Shown: positions 8,420 through 17,509, counted from the first letter of the stretch. The stretch: 64,000 bases of DNA from an uncultured Bacteroidia bacterium (GCA_938086785.1 CALKCM010000009.1:22140-86139), one strand, 5' to 3'. Numbers and translations: made by a program. Notes: a model not told the origin generated them from the letters alone.

Positions 8420-9133
8420 TTAAAAAGTATAGATTAATCTTAACTCAGCATGATAGTCTGCAACGAGATAACTGCTGTTTTTAGTCAAAAAGGTAGGACT
8501 GGACCCTCCATTATATTCTGAATAAAGGACATTTTTCTCTTCTCTAATTCCGGGACCAACTCCTGTAGTCCAACCAATGCCTAAATTAGAACTTATGCGC
8601 GCTTGGTTATTCATTGTAATCCCCCATGATTTTTGGATCACTTTCCCATCAGCTATCCCCCCAATATCATAATCCATACGATTGCGTTGCACTTTATAAT
8701 AAATGCCTAGACCCAAAACATCATCCATTAAAGAGCCCATAATTCTCCAATAAGTAGATACTCTATAACCACTTCCAACGCGGTACTTTCCACCAGAATA
8801 CTTTGATTCGTTAATTCCATAAACAGAATTATCCCTTATTTGATTAGATATACTCAGATTATCAATCAAAGGCTGACCCATACCAACCTTGAGAAGTATA
8901 TCTGCATAAAAATTTCTGTTAATTTTTCGTTGATATCCAATATTTAAATGGCCATAAAAAAGTGGACTTATAAGGTCTAAATAAATAGCATTAGAGCCTC
9001 GTTCTGTTTTATATTCAGGCAAATACTTCCCGATATCTGAATCTTTCTTAAATTTTCTAGGAATTTTTTGCGCATTGCAAAAATTGGCATAGAAAAGACC
9101 CATCGCAATAAAAAGCAAAGTATTAATTTTCAT
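8420..9133 (-). CDS. outer-membrane beta-barrel-like protein of unknown function
   Basis: A 237-residue exported protein with signal peptide MKINTLLFIAMGLFYANFCNA. The mature part has amphipathic strands (YLDLISPLFYGHLNIGYQRK, FYADILLKVGMG, YRVSTYWRIMG) and ends in YHAELRLIYTF; a terminal aromatic residue after alternating hydrophobics is typical of outer-membrane barrels. No specific family is recognised. It heads a two-gene unit with the 560-residue protein. An imperfect promoter TAATATTG lies at 9141-9148 on the minus strand. Confidence 0.65.
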   Translation of the reverse strand: MKINTLLFIAMGLFYANFCNAQKIPRKFKKDSDIGKYLPEYKTERGSNAIYLDLISPLFYGHLNIGYQRKINRNFYADILLKVGMGQPLIDNLSISNQIRDNSVYGINESKYSGGKYRVGSGYRVSTYWRIMGSLMDDVLGLGIYYKVQRNRMDYDIGGIADGKVIQKSWGITMNNQARISSNLGIGWTTGVGPGIREEKNVLYSEYNGGSSPTFLTKNSSYLVADYHAELRLIYTF

Positions 9134-9303
9134 AGTGGTGCAATATTACAAAAGAAATATAATAAATCTAAATAACTTATCCATTAATTTAGTATTTTAT
9201 ATTATAATTTTTATTTAATGAATACACTTTCACTAAAAACTCCATTAAATATAGGTTTCAGCAGATAGCTAAATGTTTTCTATTATAGTAAATAGCAATT
9301 AAA

Positions 9304-10107
9304 CTAAACCCTTTGCCGAGCCACCTCATACATAAGGATGGCTGCCGCATTGCTCACATTCAAACTATCAATTTCATCTGTCATGGGAATGAGTACATTC
9401 CTATACTTCTTTCCTAGCCACGAATCATCTAAACCTGTATTTTCCGTACCTATTACCCAGGCCGATTTTTTTGGAACAGAAATAGCCGTAAGCATCTCGG
9501 CATTAGAGTGCATATGCGTAAGAAAAGTTTCAATCTGATGGCTCTCCAACAGGCTGTGAACATCCTCACTACTTGCGGAATATATAGGAATACTAAAAAT
9601 ACTTCCTGTACTGCTTCGAATGGCATTGGGGTTATATATATCGCACAATGGATTGGATAAAATAATAGCGCTTATACCTAAGGCGTGAGCACTGCGCGCA
9701 ATTGCTCCTATGTTGCCTGGCTTTTCCACTGCATCGCAAATCAGATAAGCTACATCTTCAGTATCCCTTAGATCGCTCAGTTCATGACTTTTTTGCTTAC
9801 CAACAATAAATATGTTTTCCATATCTTTCCGCATGGTCAACTCATTTAAAACCTCCGCACTGCACTGCAAATACTCTGCATTAGAAGCTTCAGGCACCTG
9901 ATCCAATACCTGATCTATCCCTGTAAAATCGGAACAAAAAAGAACAAAGTTAATTTCATAGCCAGCCCGATAAGCCATCCTGCATTCCTGCAATCCCTCG
10001 GCTACAAAAGTGCCGTCTTTCTTGCGTTCGCGACTTTTATCTCTCCACTTTTTAAACTGCTTAATTTTAGGGTTTTTTAAACTCTCTATATATTGTGATG
10101 CTATCAA
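9304..10107 (-). CDS. TrmH/SpoU-family RNA 2'-O-methyltransferase
   Basis: A 267-residue SPOUT enzyme that transfers methyl from S-adenosylmethionine to a ribose 2'-OH of rRNA or tRNA. The N-terminal substrate-binding domain includes KRTR-like KDGTFVAEG. The SPOUT domain shows the three conserved motifs: NPNAIRSSTGSIFSIP, WVIGTENTGLDD and IPMTDEIDSLNVSNAAAILM. The start is TTG at 10107, because a stop codon lies four codons upstream in frame and no ATG is available before the conserved domain. A promoter element sits at 10128-10135. The exact target nucleoside cannot be read from sequence. Confidence 0.88.
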   Translation of the reverse strand: MIASQYIESLKNPKIKQFKKWRDKSRERKKDGTFVAEGLQECRMAYRAGYEINFVLFCSDFTGIDQVLDQVPEASNAEYLQCSAEVLNELTMRKDMENIFIVGKQKSHELSDLRDTEDVAYLICDAVEKPGNIGAIARSAHALGISAIILSNPLCDIYNPNAIRSSTGSIFSIPIYSASSEDVHSLLESHQIETFLTHMHSNAEMLTAISVPKKSAWVIGTENTGLDDSWLGKKYRNVLIPMTDEIDSLNVSNAAAILMYEVARQRV

Positions 10108-10127
10108 ATCCTTAATTCACTTTTTTA

Positions 10128-10135
10128 CAAATCTA
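10128..10135 (-). promoter_or_regulatory. TAnnTTTG promoter element of the RNA methyltransferase gene
   Basis: Minus-strand TAGATTTG matches the consensus and lies 20 nt upstream of the TTG start at 10107. Confidence 0.5.
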
Positions 10136-10159
10136 AAATACATCCTCATTTTCACAGAC

Positions 10160-10705
10160 TTACTGGTCTATATGCCCTACCTGACGGTTGGCCTTTCGAA
10201 CGCGCAACCAAAAGTAAAGACTCACCCCAAAAACGGTAAAGAAGTTTAGCAAACTCGCATTAAAAATATACAGTACAAATGGCATAAAACCAACCATATC
10301 ATTGGGATTGGACTTGATTAACTCTTTTTTACCCTCCTCAAAAACAGAACCATCAAACTTCGATTCTAGCTCTTCAAACTGCTCTACTGTTAAAGCCTTA
10401 ATATTCATTGGGATTTCTGGATTTAGCTGATAAAACAACTGATCGCAGGTGCTGGACAAGGTTACAACTATGGCCACTAAAGCCAGTCCTTTAAACAAGT
10501 AATTACTCAATTTAACTTCCGAAGAATCCCTGAAAGCCAAGGTAAGACCAAGAATAATAAGCACAGCCGTTCCTATAGTATACACCGGATTAAACCGGTA
10601 GGATAAATTACCAGTGGCATAAATAGAAGCTTTCACTATAAAAATGACAGCTCCTGAAAGAAGCCCATATTTCACGAAGGATTGATTAATTAATTTATGA
10701 AGCAT
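10160..10705 (-). CDS. DUF4199-like four-helix membrane protein
   Basis: A 181-residue protein with about four hydrophobic helices: three in the first 95 residues and one near residues 145-168. A soluble segment with KALTVEQFEELESKFDG lies between. The layout and the KYGLLSGAVIFIVKA opening resemble DUF4199 proteins, whose function is unknown. It lies 32 nt downstream of the dihydroorotase-like gene and is probably the third gene of the BatA operon. The family assignment is from memory of topology and neighbourhood rather than a diagnostic motif. Confidence 0.6.
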   Translation of the reverse strand: MLHKLINQSFVKYGLLSGAVIFIVKASIYATGNLSYRFNPVYTIGTAVLIILGLTLAFRDSSEVKLSNYLFKGLALVAIVVTLSSTCDQLFYQLNPEIPMNIKALTVEQFEELESKFDGSVFEEGKKELIKSNPNDMVGFMPFVLYIFNASLLNFFTVFGVSLYFWLRVRKANRQVGHIDQ

Positions 10706-10737
10706 TTTTATTTTAAGACCTTAGATTCTCTATTTGC

Positions 10738-11991
10738 TTAGAGTGAATGCAGTTTGCCTTGTGCAACCACATGCATTACTTTCCCCATGAGTTCTTTGTT
10801 CCACGCGGGATAATTTTTGCTCAAGCTTTTGTTGCTCGCCGCATTTAAAGTCCAGTTTTTAGCGGAATCGAAAAAAGTCATATTCGCTCCATTGCCCTCT
10901 TTTAACTCATTTCCGGGCAATCCCAAAATTTCAGATCCTCCATAGGATAGCAACTGTGATGCGCATTCCATAAAGGCATCCTGACCTATGGCGCGGTATA
11001 ATTCTGAACCCACTACCTGGAGCGATGCTGCTCCAAAAGAAGCGTATAAAAATTCGCGTTCTTTCATTTCCTGATTTAAAGGAACATGATTGCTACAAAC
11101 CGCTTTTATACTTCCATTTTCAATGGCCTTTCGTATCTTTTGAATATGAGGTTTTCCTCTTAATGGAGGCATCACCTTTAAATTTTCGTCAAATTCGGAC
11201 AATGCGTCATCAGCATAACTCACATTATAAACGGGAGTTCCAAAAATTTGTGTTTTATTTTTCTTAGCAATAATACTGGCTTCTTCCGTCGTTACATAAG
11301 GAAAATAAGCTTTAGCCTTATGTTTTTCAAAGAGAGCCACATCTGCAGCTATTTGCGAGCCTTCCATACTCGAATGGAAGCCTTTTAAACCCAGTGCTGT
11401 TGTATTGGCACTTTGGTTAACAATAGCTCCTGGAGTCTGATTTGCCTCCCAAGGCCACATATAAATAGCTCCCTCAACGGATTGACTATAATCTGCAATA
11501 ATTGGTTTAAGAGCAGACTGCAGAGGATTTTCGGTGCCATCAAAAAAAGCCAAGGCTCCTTGGCTTTGCATATCGTGCAATTCTGCCAACTCTAGGCCTT
11601 TTCTATTTTTACTTAAATTACCAATAGGCAAAATGCGAATGGAAGCATTTCTTACTGCCTCTCTTAAGCTCCTAATATCCGAGCCATTCTGAGAAGTTTC
11701 TTCCCTCCCAAAAACCGTGGCAATGGTTGTAAAGCCACCCGCCAAAGCCGTTTTTTCTAAGGATTCAAACGTTTCATCCTCTTCGTTACCGGGCGATCCG
11801 CAGTAACTTAAACTATCCACCCAACCCGGGAAACACCAAGCGCCATCCATATCAGTGGTATTTGCATGCGTTGAATTTAATTTTCCAATGGACTGTATCA
11901 CTCCATTTTCAACCAAAATATCCACTACTTTTTTGTGCTGCGCATGCCTTGGGTCGCATATTCGGGTGTTTTTTATTAAAAAAGATTTCAT
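10738..11991 (-). CDS. dihydroorotase-like amidohydrolase paralogue lacking the metal ligands
   Basis: A 417-residue cytoplasmic amidohydrolase-fold protein. Overall order and length match type I dihydroorotase (PyrC). The start is KNTRICDPRHAQHKKVVDIL, followed by GFTTIATVFGREET, YNVSYADDALSEFDENLKVMPPLR and FFDSAKNWTLNA. The catalytic residues are missing, however. The DxHxH motif is replaced by VDSLSYCGSPG, the carbamylated-lysine/His region by AIYMWPWEAN, the next His motif by YFPYVTTEEAS, and TDHAPH by SNHVPLNQ. It should not be an active dihydroorotase. Inactive DHOase homologues in other bacteria act as structural partners of aspartate transcarbamoylase, which is one possibility. It overlaps the BatA gene by 4 nt. 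Confidence 0.85.
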   Translation of the reverse strand: MKSFLIKNTRICDPRHAQHKKVVDILVENGVIQSIGKLNSTHANTTDMDGAWCFPGWVDSLSYCGSPGNEEDETFESLEKTALAGGFTTIATVFGREETSQNGSDIRSLREAVRNASIRILPIGNLSKNRKGLELAELHDMQSQGALAFFDGTENPLQSALKPIIADYSQSVEGAIYMWPWEANQTPGAIVNQSANTTALGLKGFHSSMEGSQIAADVALFEKHKAKAYFPYVTTEEASIIAKKNKTQIFGTPVYNVSYADDALSEFDENLKVMPPLRGKPHIQKIRKAIENGSIKAVCSNHVPLNQEMKEREFLYASFGAASLQVVGSELYRAIGQDAFMECASQLLSYGGSEILGLPGNELKEGNGANMTFFDSAKNWTLNAASNKSLSKNYPAWNKELMGKVMHVVAQGKLHSL

Positions 11992-13976
11992 GAAACTGAT
12001 CTAAAGAGTTTGGGGTTTTGTCTAGCAAGTACTAAAACCATTTCGATTACAAAAAAAGCAGCTGTAAGCCATATAAACAAACGCCAAAGGCCTTCGCTTT
12101 TTTCAGAAACGCTTTTCGAGGTAAATCCTGAGGTTCCAGAATCGGGGGAATACCAGTTTAGAGAGGGGATTTGTCCGGATATTACCTCTTTACTTTCACT
12201 TCGTGTTGAACTCTCAGTTCTATTAATATTGAGAGCTACCCGATCCAGAACCCTTTTATTCTCTTTATCCAATAGTTCGTAAGTTCCGGCTTCGTGAATG
12301 TATTGAGACACGTGAAGCGCAGCTCCCCTATTGCCATTGGAAATACTCGCTTGACTCTCCGAACCATTGCCTCTAAGAATGTATTCTTTCTCATTATCGT
12401 CTATATTTATGTGTAAGCCCACAGGAGAGGACTCTGAGAGCAATCCATACACCTCTAGATTACCAGCCGAGGGCAATAAAGCTTGGGTGAGCGTAGGTAA
12501 AAACAAACTCGATTCAACCCAAGAACTGTATGCACGGTTCATAGGAGCCATGGCAAGATATAACTGTCCTTTGCCTTTGTTTATTTTCATAAAAAACGCA
12601 TCCCCATTGTTCAAACTTAAAATAGGCTCTGCATAACCCGTGTTTCCTCCTGTAGTGTAATAGCTAAAAACAGGAGGAAGTATCATGTTCTCCGGAGTGG
12701 ATTTAAAAACAGTCCTAAAAAAGTCGTGGCTCAAGGACGTATTTGAAATACTAAACCTACCCGTTTTTAGTTGTAGCTCTTTTACCCCTAAAAAACGAGC
12801 CATCTCTGGACCCACAATTTCTGGTGAAAGACTAACTAAAGCTACACCGCCCTCTTGCACAAAAGGGACTATTCTTTGCGTAAATTCTACTCTGCTGCAC
12901 CCATCGCAAACCATTCGATCTGCACCTTGATTAACCAACTTAAAAACATCTTGATTCTTCAAGACCTGAGATACATATTTATTGGGGACACCTGCCTGAC
13001 TTATTTTTATAATAGGAGCTTCTCCAGGGTTCACAAACAACTGATTATCAAAAGAAAAACCATTGTCATTCAATGCAATATATAAATCTTCAAATCCATT
13101 CTTGTAGCCAAGAGTAAAGGAAGAGGAACGCTTAGATCGAGCGGGTATAGATAGAGAAACCATCCCTAATTGAACGTTCTTATTTACCAGTTTAACCGGG
13201 ATATTGTTCGCATCCTCATTCGAGTTATTTTGAATAGAAAACTCAATGGTTACGGGTTCACCTCTAAGAAGTACAGGACTTTGTATCCATGCACTGTCGA
13301 TGGATAAGTTCTGCACGTTTTGCAAGGGAGTATAAAGAGCATGAATATTTTTACCATTTACATCCAATCCTCTTAAATCCCCTAATGATCCTTTTTGGAA
13401 ATCACTGACGATATAAATATCCTTGGTCGCACCAGACTCTTTATCCATGCTAAAAATCAGTCTTTTTAGCAAAGTAGACATTGGCTGAGAAAGATTGCTG
13501 GGTTTCACCCGATCCAGAGCCTCTTCTGCCTGGGCCATTGAAAGCGAATTACTAGCTCCCCCAAAACTGCTTTGAGTAATGATCTTTATTTCGGCAGACT
13601 GCGGAAGATTGCGAATAATTGTTCGTGCATATTCTTTGTATTTGCTAAAAACTAAAGGGTCGCTTTCCAAACCTGCCATACTCAAACTATTGTCAAAATA
13701 AATCCCAACAATGGTCTTACTTGCCTTGGCAAGCTGCGGATTACATGAGGGCATCGCAAAGGCTAAAATCAAACAAGAGAAAGCTAAACATCGAGATGCA
13801 AGAATTAAATACTTCAGTAATTTCTTGGGTTTTGCACCCTGATCAGCCGTCTTTCGAAGAAATTTAAAAGAGGAAAACTTGATGATTTTTAGTTTCCTTA
13901 GCCTCACCAAATGGACGATGATGGGAATAGCCAATAACATAAAGGCCCACAAAAAAGTGCTGTTCCCAAAATACAT
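11988..13976 (-). CDS. BatA-domain / vWA-like membrane protein
   Basis: A 662-residue inner-membrane protein. The N-terminus (FLWAFMLLAIPIIVHLVRLR, then KLKIIKFSSFKFLRK and a second helix at residues 58-76) is the BatA double-transmembrane domain. A periplasmic vWA-like domain follows with the MIDAS-type motif DNSLSM near residue 94. A long beta-rich region leads to a single C-terminal helix (LFIWLTAAFFVIEMVLVLA). Bat proteins are linked to aerotolerance and envelope stress in Bacteroides and relatives. The start at 13976 is firm because it matches the family N-terminus, and it lies only 4 nt after the promoter element at 13981-13988. It is the first gene of the batA-DHOase-DUF4199 operon. 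Confidence 0.85.
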   Translation of the reverse strand: MYFGNSTFLWAFMLLAIPIIVHLVRLRKLKIIKFSSFKFLRKTADQGAKPKKLLKYLILASRCLAFSCLILAFAMPSCNPQLAKASKTIVGIYFDNSLSMAGLESDPLVFSKYKEYARTIIRNLPQSAEIKIITQSSFGGASNSLSMAQAEEALDRVKPSNLSQPMSTLLKRLIFSMDKESGATKDIYIVSDFQKGSLGDLRGLDVNGKNIHALYTPLQNVQNLSIDSAWIQSPVLLRGEPVTIEFSIQNNSNEDANNIPVKLVNKNVQLGMVSLSIPARSKRSSSFTLGYKNGFEDLYIALNDNGFSFDNQLFVNPGEAPIIKISQAGVPNKYVSQVLKNQDVFKLVNQGADRMVCDGCSRVEFTQRIVPFVQEGGVALVSLSPEIVGPEMARFLGVKELQLKTGRFSISNTSLSHDFFRTVFKSTPENMILPPVFSYYTTGGNTGYAEPILSLNNGDAFFMKINKGKGQLYLAMAPMNRAYSSWVESSLFLPTLTQALLPSAGNLEVYGLLSESSPVGLHINIDDNEKEYILRGNGSESQASISNGNRGAALHVSQYIHEAGTYELLDKENKRVLDRVALNINRTESSTRSESKEVISGQIPSLNWYSPDSGTSGFTSKSVSEKSEGLWRLFIWLTAAFFVIEMVLVLARQNPKLFRSVS

Positions 13977-13980
13977 AGTG

Positions 13981-13988
13981 CAAAGATA
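13981..13988 (-). promoter_or_regulatory. TAnnTTTG promoter element of the batA-like operon
   Basis: Minus-strand TATCTTTG ends 4 nt before the ATG at 13976. With the usual start site a few bases past the element, the mRNA would be leaderless. Confidence 0.6.
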
Positions 13989-14037
13989 AGATTATTGGAG
14001 AGTTAAGATATAAATAGTCTGAGATGGAATTGAGATT

Positions 14038-14057
14038 TATACGAATTTTATACGAAT
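14038..14057. repeat. direct repeat TATACGAAT x2 upstream of the batA-like operon
   Basis: Two identical 9-mers start at 14038 and 14049, one helical turn apart, about 60-80 bp upstream of the batA start. This spacing and position would suit an activator site. The rest of the 13977-14233 gap contains a short hairpin (CATGCC-CTCA-GGCATG, 14204-14219) but no gene that I can see. Confidence 0.35.
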
Positions 14058-14233
14058 CAAAGGATAAACAAACTCCAATCGTCTATATAGATACTAAAAA
14101 CAAAGCATCGTATAGTTTAATGTTCAAACCCTATGTGCCGGAACCTACTTGGTAAAAATCATCCATAAGGCTGCATGCTGCACCTCGGCCCTTTTTGTAC
14201 AGTCATGCCCTCAGGCATGTCATTCTTCGTCGC

Positions 14234-15853
14234 TTACTCCTTTACGAACTTAAAGCTCTGTACCTTCCCGTCAATTTCAACTCGTGCAAGATAAATTCCC
14301 TGGGCAAGATCTTTTAGGTTCTCGATAACAATGGCATTATTTCTTACTTGAAATGCAGGTCTTAAAACGCGTTTTGCATATGCATCAAAAATACTTACCT
14401 GTAGGTTTTGACCTTTACTAGCCATCCATTCAATGGTCATGGTATTACTTACCGGATTGGGGTAATGTCTTACCTTTTGTTCCGAGACCTCATTTCCAGA
14501 CAGATTGCTTTGCTGGTATACTCTAATGTAATCAAGTTCCAAAGCATCTTGGGTAAAACTTGAAGCAATATCTGGTTCTATAGCAAAATTTAGGAGCATG
14601 TAAAACTCTTTATCGAAGGGCCAATTATCTGCATTTTTTAGAGTTGGCTGATAGATATAATGTACAATTCCATCCACCATAAATTTCATTTTTTCTGCAG
14701 TCCATTCTAAGGTGTAAATGTGAAAACTACGGGTTGAAGTAGCAATAAACCTTCCCCCTTTATTTACTGTGCCTCCATGGCTTGAAGTCGTATGCATGGC
14801 GCTTTGAATATAGTTTGGATTCTTTCCCCAATGCTCCATAATATCAATTTCGCCACAAGCCGGCCATGAAAGCTTGCCATAGCCTAAATTATCCCAATAC
14901 GCGCCATCTTCGTTAATATCCTTAGCAAGCATCCATATAGCAGGCCAAGTACCTACCCCTGAGGGCAACTTAGCTCTGCATTCTACTTTCCCATATTTAA
15001 AGGCAAATTTAGAATTTAAGCGAGCTGAGGTAAATTGTTTCGTTTGCCCCTGACTGGTATACCTCTCTCGTTTCGCTTGAACTTTCAAGATGCCATTTTG
15101 AACAAACGCATTATCCATTCTATCTGTATAATGCTGTATTTCTCCATTATACCAAGATCCAGAAGCGGGAAGCTTCGTTTGATGGAACCACTTACTCCCA
15201 TTGATTGGACCATCTGTATCAAATTCATCGGACCAAACCAATTGATTAAAAACAGGCTCTACAAAGGTACTTTTCTCAAAAATAAAATCATCAATATAAG
15301 CTGTAACTCTATCCGAATTTCCTTCTCCATTAAGTTGAATAACCACCCTATTAAGATCTCTCCGCTGAATTGGAGGCAAGGAATTCCCATTCAAATTTGT
15401 ATAATTATCATTTTTAAAATCAAATGAAACCAACTGCCATTTATCCAGTTGTATTGGTTTTATAATTTCACATTGGGTGGACCAAGGTTCCGTTAGCCTG
15501 CCATCTTGAAGTTTTAGTGAAACTTGATTGGGTTGTGATCCTGCCAGCCCTATCGATGGTATATAAATCTTTAATGAAAATTTGGAGTTTTTAGTAAGAT
15601 CAAAGTTGCTCTGAGTTTCAAAGCGCACATTGGCATATTTTCCTCCCAAGTCCTTGTATTCAAGAATCTTATTCGAAGTATTGATGCCTTTTTTTTGAGG
15701 ATTAGTTACTTCGACACGAATGTTGCAATCATCACCAAACCAATTATCAATGGTTCCAGATCCTTCAAAGTCATCTTGTATTTGTTGAGCAAAGGTTGAA
15801 TTTGCAACAAATAATCCAATGAAAGCAATAAAGAGTTTAAAAGGTAAATTCAT
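14234..15853 (-). CDS. secreted GH16 endo-beta-glucanase (laminarinase-like) with T9SS sorting domain
   Basis: A 539-residue secreted enzyme expected to cleave beta-1,3 or beta-1,3/1,4 glucans. After the signal peptide (ending STFAQQ), residues 25-195 form a beta-sandwich binding-like module (FEGSGTIDNWFGDDC to AYIDDFIFEK). Residues 205-455 are GH16, with LVWSDEFDTDGPING, WPAIWMLAKD and the catalytic motif GEIDIMEHWG, whose first Glu is the nucleophile and second Glu the acid/base. The last 75 residues are a type A T9SS sorting domain (RHYPNPVSNTMTIEW to FKFVKE). The ATG at 15853 is chosen over GTG at 15859 because the promoter element covers the latter. It probably works with the GH81 enzyme at 57-61 kb. 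Confidence 0.92.
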   Translation of the reverse strand: MNLPFKLFIAFIGLFVANSTFAQQIQDDFEGSGTIDNWFGDDCNIRVEVTNPQKKGINTSNKILEYKDLGGKYANVRFETQSNFDLTKNSKFSLKIYIPSIGLAGSQPNQVSLKLQDGRLTEPWSTQCEIIKPIQLDKWQLVSFDFKNDNYTNLNGNSLPPIQRRDLNRVVIQLNGEGNSDRVTAYIDDFIFEKSTFVEPVFNQLVWSDEFDTDGPINGSKWFHQTKLPASGSWYNGEIQHYTDRMDNAFVQNGILKVQAKRERYTSQGQTKQFTSARLNSKFAFKYGKVECRAKLPSGVGTWPAIWMLAKDINEDGAYWDNLGYGKLSWPACGEIDIMEHWGKNPNYIQSAMHTTSSHGGTVNKGGRFIATSTRSFHIYTLEWTAEKMKFMVDGIVHYIYQPTLKNADNWPFDKEFYMLLNFAIEPDIASSFTQDALELDYIRVYQQSNLSGNEVSEQKVRHYPNPVSNTMTIEWMASKGQNLQVSIFDAYAKRVLRPAFQVRNNAIVIENLKDLAQGIYLARVEIDGKVQSFKFVKE

Positions 15854-15858
15854 TGGCA

Positions 15859-15866
15859 CAAAAATA
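15859..15866 (-). promoter_or_regulatory. TAnnTTTG promoter element of the GH16 gene
   Basis: Minus-strand TATTTTTG ends 5 nt before the ATG at 15853. It overlaps the alternative GTG start at 15859 and so decides in favour of the ATG. Confidence 0.6.
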
Positions 15867-15906
15867 ATTCGAAATGTTTTTTAGTTTGAATAAGTAAAGT
15901 CATTTT

Positions 15907-15924
15907 TTCAACAAAATTCAACAA
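15907..15924. repeat. direct repeat TTCAACAA x2 upstream of the GH16 promoter
   Basis: Identical 8-mers start at 15907 and 15917, exactly 10 bp apart. They lie about 40-60 bp upstream of the promoter element, a plausible site for an activator binding one face of the helix. Confidence 0.35.
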
Positions 15925-16022
15925 GATTTATGCTTCTGTGCAATAATTATTAAGAAGAGGACTGCACCACGAAACGAAGCGCATGATAAAGATTTTAATA
16001 CAAATGCACTTTGCAAATACGC

Positions 16023-16051
16023 AAAGAGCCAACTTTAAAAGCTGGCTCTTT
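16023..16051 (-). terminator. stem-loop downstream of tRNA-Leu
   Basis: A perfect 9-bp stem, AAAGAGCCA (16023-16031) and TGGCTCTTT (16043-16051), encloses an 11-nt loop. It lies 9 nt past the tRNA 3' end on the minus strand. The T-tract is better on the plus side (TTTTGTTTTTG), so it may act in both directions. Confidence 0.55.
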
Positions 16052-16059
16052 TGTTTTTG

Positions 16060-16142
16060 TGCCCAGGACGAGAATCGAACTCGTACTTCCAATGGAAACA
16101 AGATTTTAAGTCTTGCGCGTCTACCAATTCCGCCACCTGGGC
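16060..16142 (-). tRNA. tRNA-Leu (anticodon TAA)
   Basis: On the minus strand the acceptor stem GCCCAGG pairs with CCTGGGC with A73. The anticodon stem CAAGA/TCTTG encloses CTTAAAA (anticodon TAA), and a class II variable arm precedes the T arm ACGAG-TTCGATT-CTCGT. Length is 83 nt and CCA is not encoded. Confidence 0.95.
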
Positions 16143-16157
16143 CCCTATTTGGGTTTG

Positions 16158-16187
16158 CAAAAGTAGGCCTATTTTTTAATTTTCAAA
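16158..16187 (-). promoter_or_regulatory. two-part Bacteroidota promoter of tRNA-Leu
   Basis: On the minus strand TTTG (16184-16187) is followed after 18 nt by TACTTTTG (16158-16165). This matches the -33/-7 pair of Bacteroidota promoters, 16 nt upstream of the tRNA. Confidence 0.65.
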
Positions 16188-16215
16188 ACAAAATATTTGA
16201 AAAAATAAAGCCTGC

Positions 16216-17448
16216 CTATTCATGGGCTGCTATAATGGTTTCCTCAATAATATCGCAAGCCTTATGCAACTGCTCTTCGGTAATTACCAAAGGAGGAGCA
16301 AAGCGTATAATATGATTATGCGTTTGTTTGGCTAACAGGCCTTTTTCTAATAATGATAAACAAATATCATAGGCCGTTTTACCCTGACCAAATGGCTTGA
16401 TAACCACCGCATTTAGAAGACCTTTTCCACGAACTAGCTCCACGAGAGGAGAATCTATCCTTCTCATACGCTCCCTAAAAACTTCTCCTAATCGTTGTGC
16501 GTTTTCAGCTAAGTTTTCATCGTCAACTACTTGCAATGCAGCAGTGGCCACTGCGCATGCCAAAGGATTCCCTCCAAAGGTACTTCCATGCTGACCGGGC
16601 TTTAGTGTAAGCATAACCTCATCATTGGCTAAAACAGCACTGACTGGCATAACTCCACCACTCAAAGCCTTCCCAAGAATTAACATATCTGGTTTCACAT
16701 TGGCATGCTGGCAACAATACAATCGTCCTGTTCTGGCAATGCCTGTTTGGACTTCATCTGCAATAAAAAGCACGTTATGTTTGGTACATAAATCTCGTAC
16801 TCCTTGAAGATAGCCTTCATCTGGCACAACTACTCCTGCTTCGCCCTGTATAGGCTCTACCATAAAGGCAGCTGTATTTGGATCTGAAATTTCTGCTTCT
16901 AAAGCGATTAAATCATTGTAAGGAACCATAGAAAAACCAGGCGTAAATGGACCAAAATTGGTTGAACAATCTGGATCACTACTGCTGCTCACCGCAGCAA
17001 TAGTCCTTCCCCAAAAATTATTTTCGGCAAATACAACTTTCGCTTGATTTGCGGCGACTCCCTTTACTTCATAGGCCCACTTTCGTGCTAATTTTATAGC
17101 GGTTTCGCCTCCTTCAACACCCGTATTCATGGGCAATACCCTATCGTAACCAAAAAGTTTGGTTATATACTCCTCGAAAACACCCAGCTGATCATTATAA
17201 AAAGCTCTGCTTGTTAAGGTGAGATTTTTAGCTTGATTTGACATTGCGTCTAAAATAGTTGGATGGCAATGCCCCTGATTCACAGCACTATACGCGCTCA
17301 AAAAATCAAAGTATTCTCTGCCCTCCACATCATATACATGAACACCTTCGCCTCGACTTAATACCACGGGCAATGGTTTATAGTTAAAAGCTCCATGTTT
17401 TTTCTCAAGGCCAATAAAATACTCTGCGTTCTGCGTTTCGATAGTCAT
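16216..17448 (-). CDS. rocD: ornithine aminotransferase (ornithine--oxo-acid transaminase)
   Basis: A 410-residue class III pyridoxal-phosphate aminotransferase that converts ornithine and 2-oxoglutarate to glutamate semialdehyde and glutamate. The N-terminus ([20 protein letters not shown] and [17 protein letters not shown]) is diagnostic for ornithine aminotransferase. PLP contacts include [18 protein letters not shown] and the metal-like acidic site [12 protein letters not shown], and the Schiff-base lysine lies in [11 protein letters not shown] chose ATG at 17448 over an in-frame start 21 nt upstream, because the former starts the conserved [11 protein letters not shown] and the promoter element (17456-17463) overlaps the latter. 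It is monocistronic and divergent from the gene at 17523. Confidence 0.93.
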   Translation of the reverse strand: MTIETQNAEYFIGLEKKHGAFNYKPLPVVLSRGEGVHVYDVEGREYFDFLSAYSAVNQGHCHPTILDAMSNQAKNLTLTSRAFYNDQLGVFEEYITKLFGYDRVLPMNTGVEGGETAIKLARKWAYEVKGVAANQAKVVFAENNFWGRTIAAVSSSSDPDCSTNFGPFTPGFSMVPYNDLIALEAEISDPNTAAFMVEPIQGEAGVVVPDEGYLQGVRDLCTKHNVLFIADEVQTGIARTGRLYCCQHANVKPDMLILGKALSGGVMPVSAVLANDEVMLTLKPGQHGSTFGGNPLACAVATAALQVVDDENLAENAQRLGEVFRERMRRIDSPLVELVRGKGLLNAVVIKPFGQGKTAYDICLSLLEKGLLAKQTHNHIIRFAPPLVITEEQLHKACDIIEETIIAAHE

Positions 17449-17455
17449 AATGGAG

Positions 17456-17463
17456 CAAAAATA
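17456..17463 (-). promoter_or_regulatory. TAnnTTTG promoter element of rocD
   Basis: Minus-strand TATTTTTG ends 7 nt before the rocD ATG, which predicts a leader of only one or two bases. Confidence 0.6.
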
Positions 17464-17509
17464 AGCCAAGTATCATGCTAAAAAAAGCAAGAAAAACCAA
17501 TTAATGATG

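Noticed and set aside
14150..14233. Possible mobile-element remnant around the hairpin CATGCC-CTCA-GGCATG
   Set aside because: The stretch looks unlike its surroundings, but there are no terminal repeats, target duplications or transposase residues.
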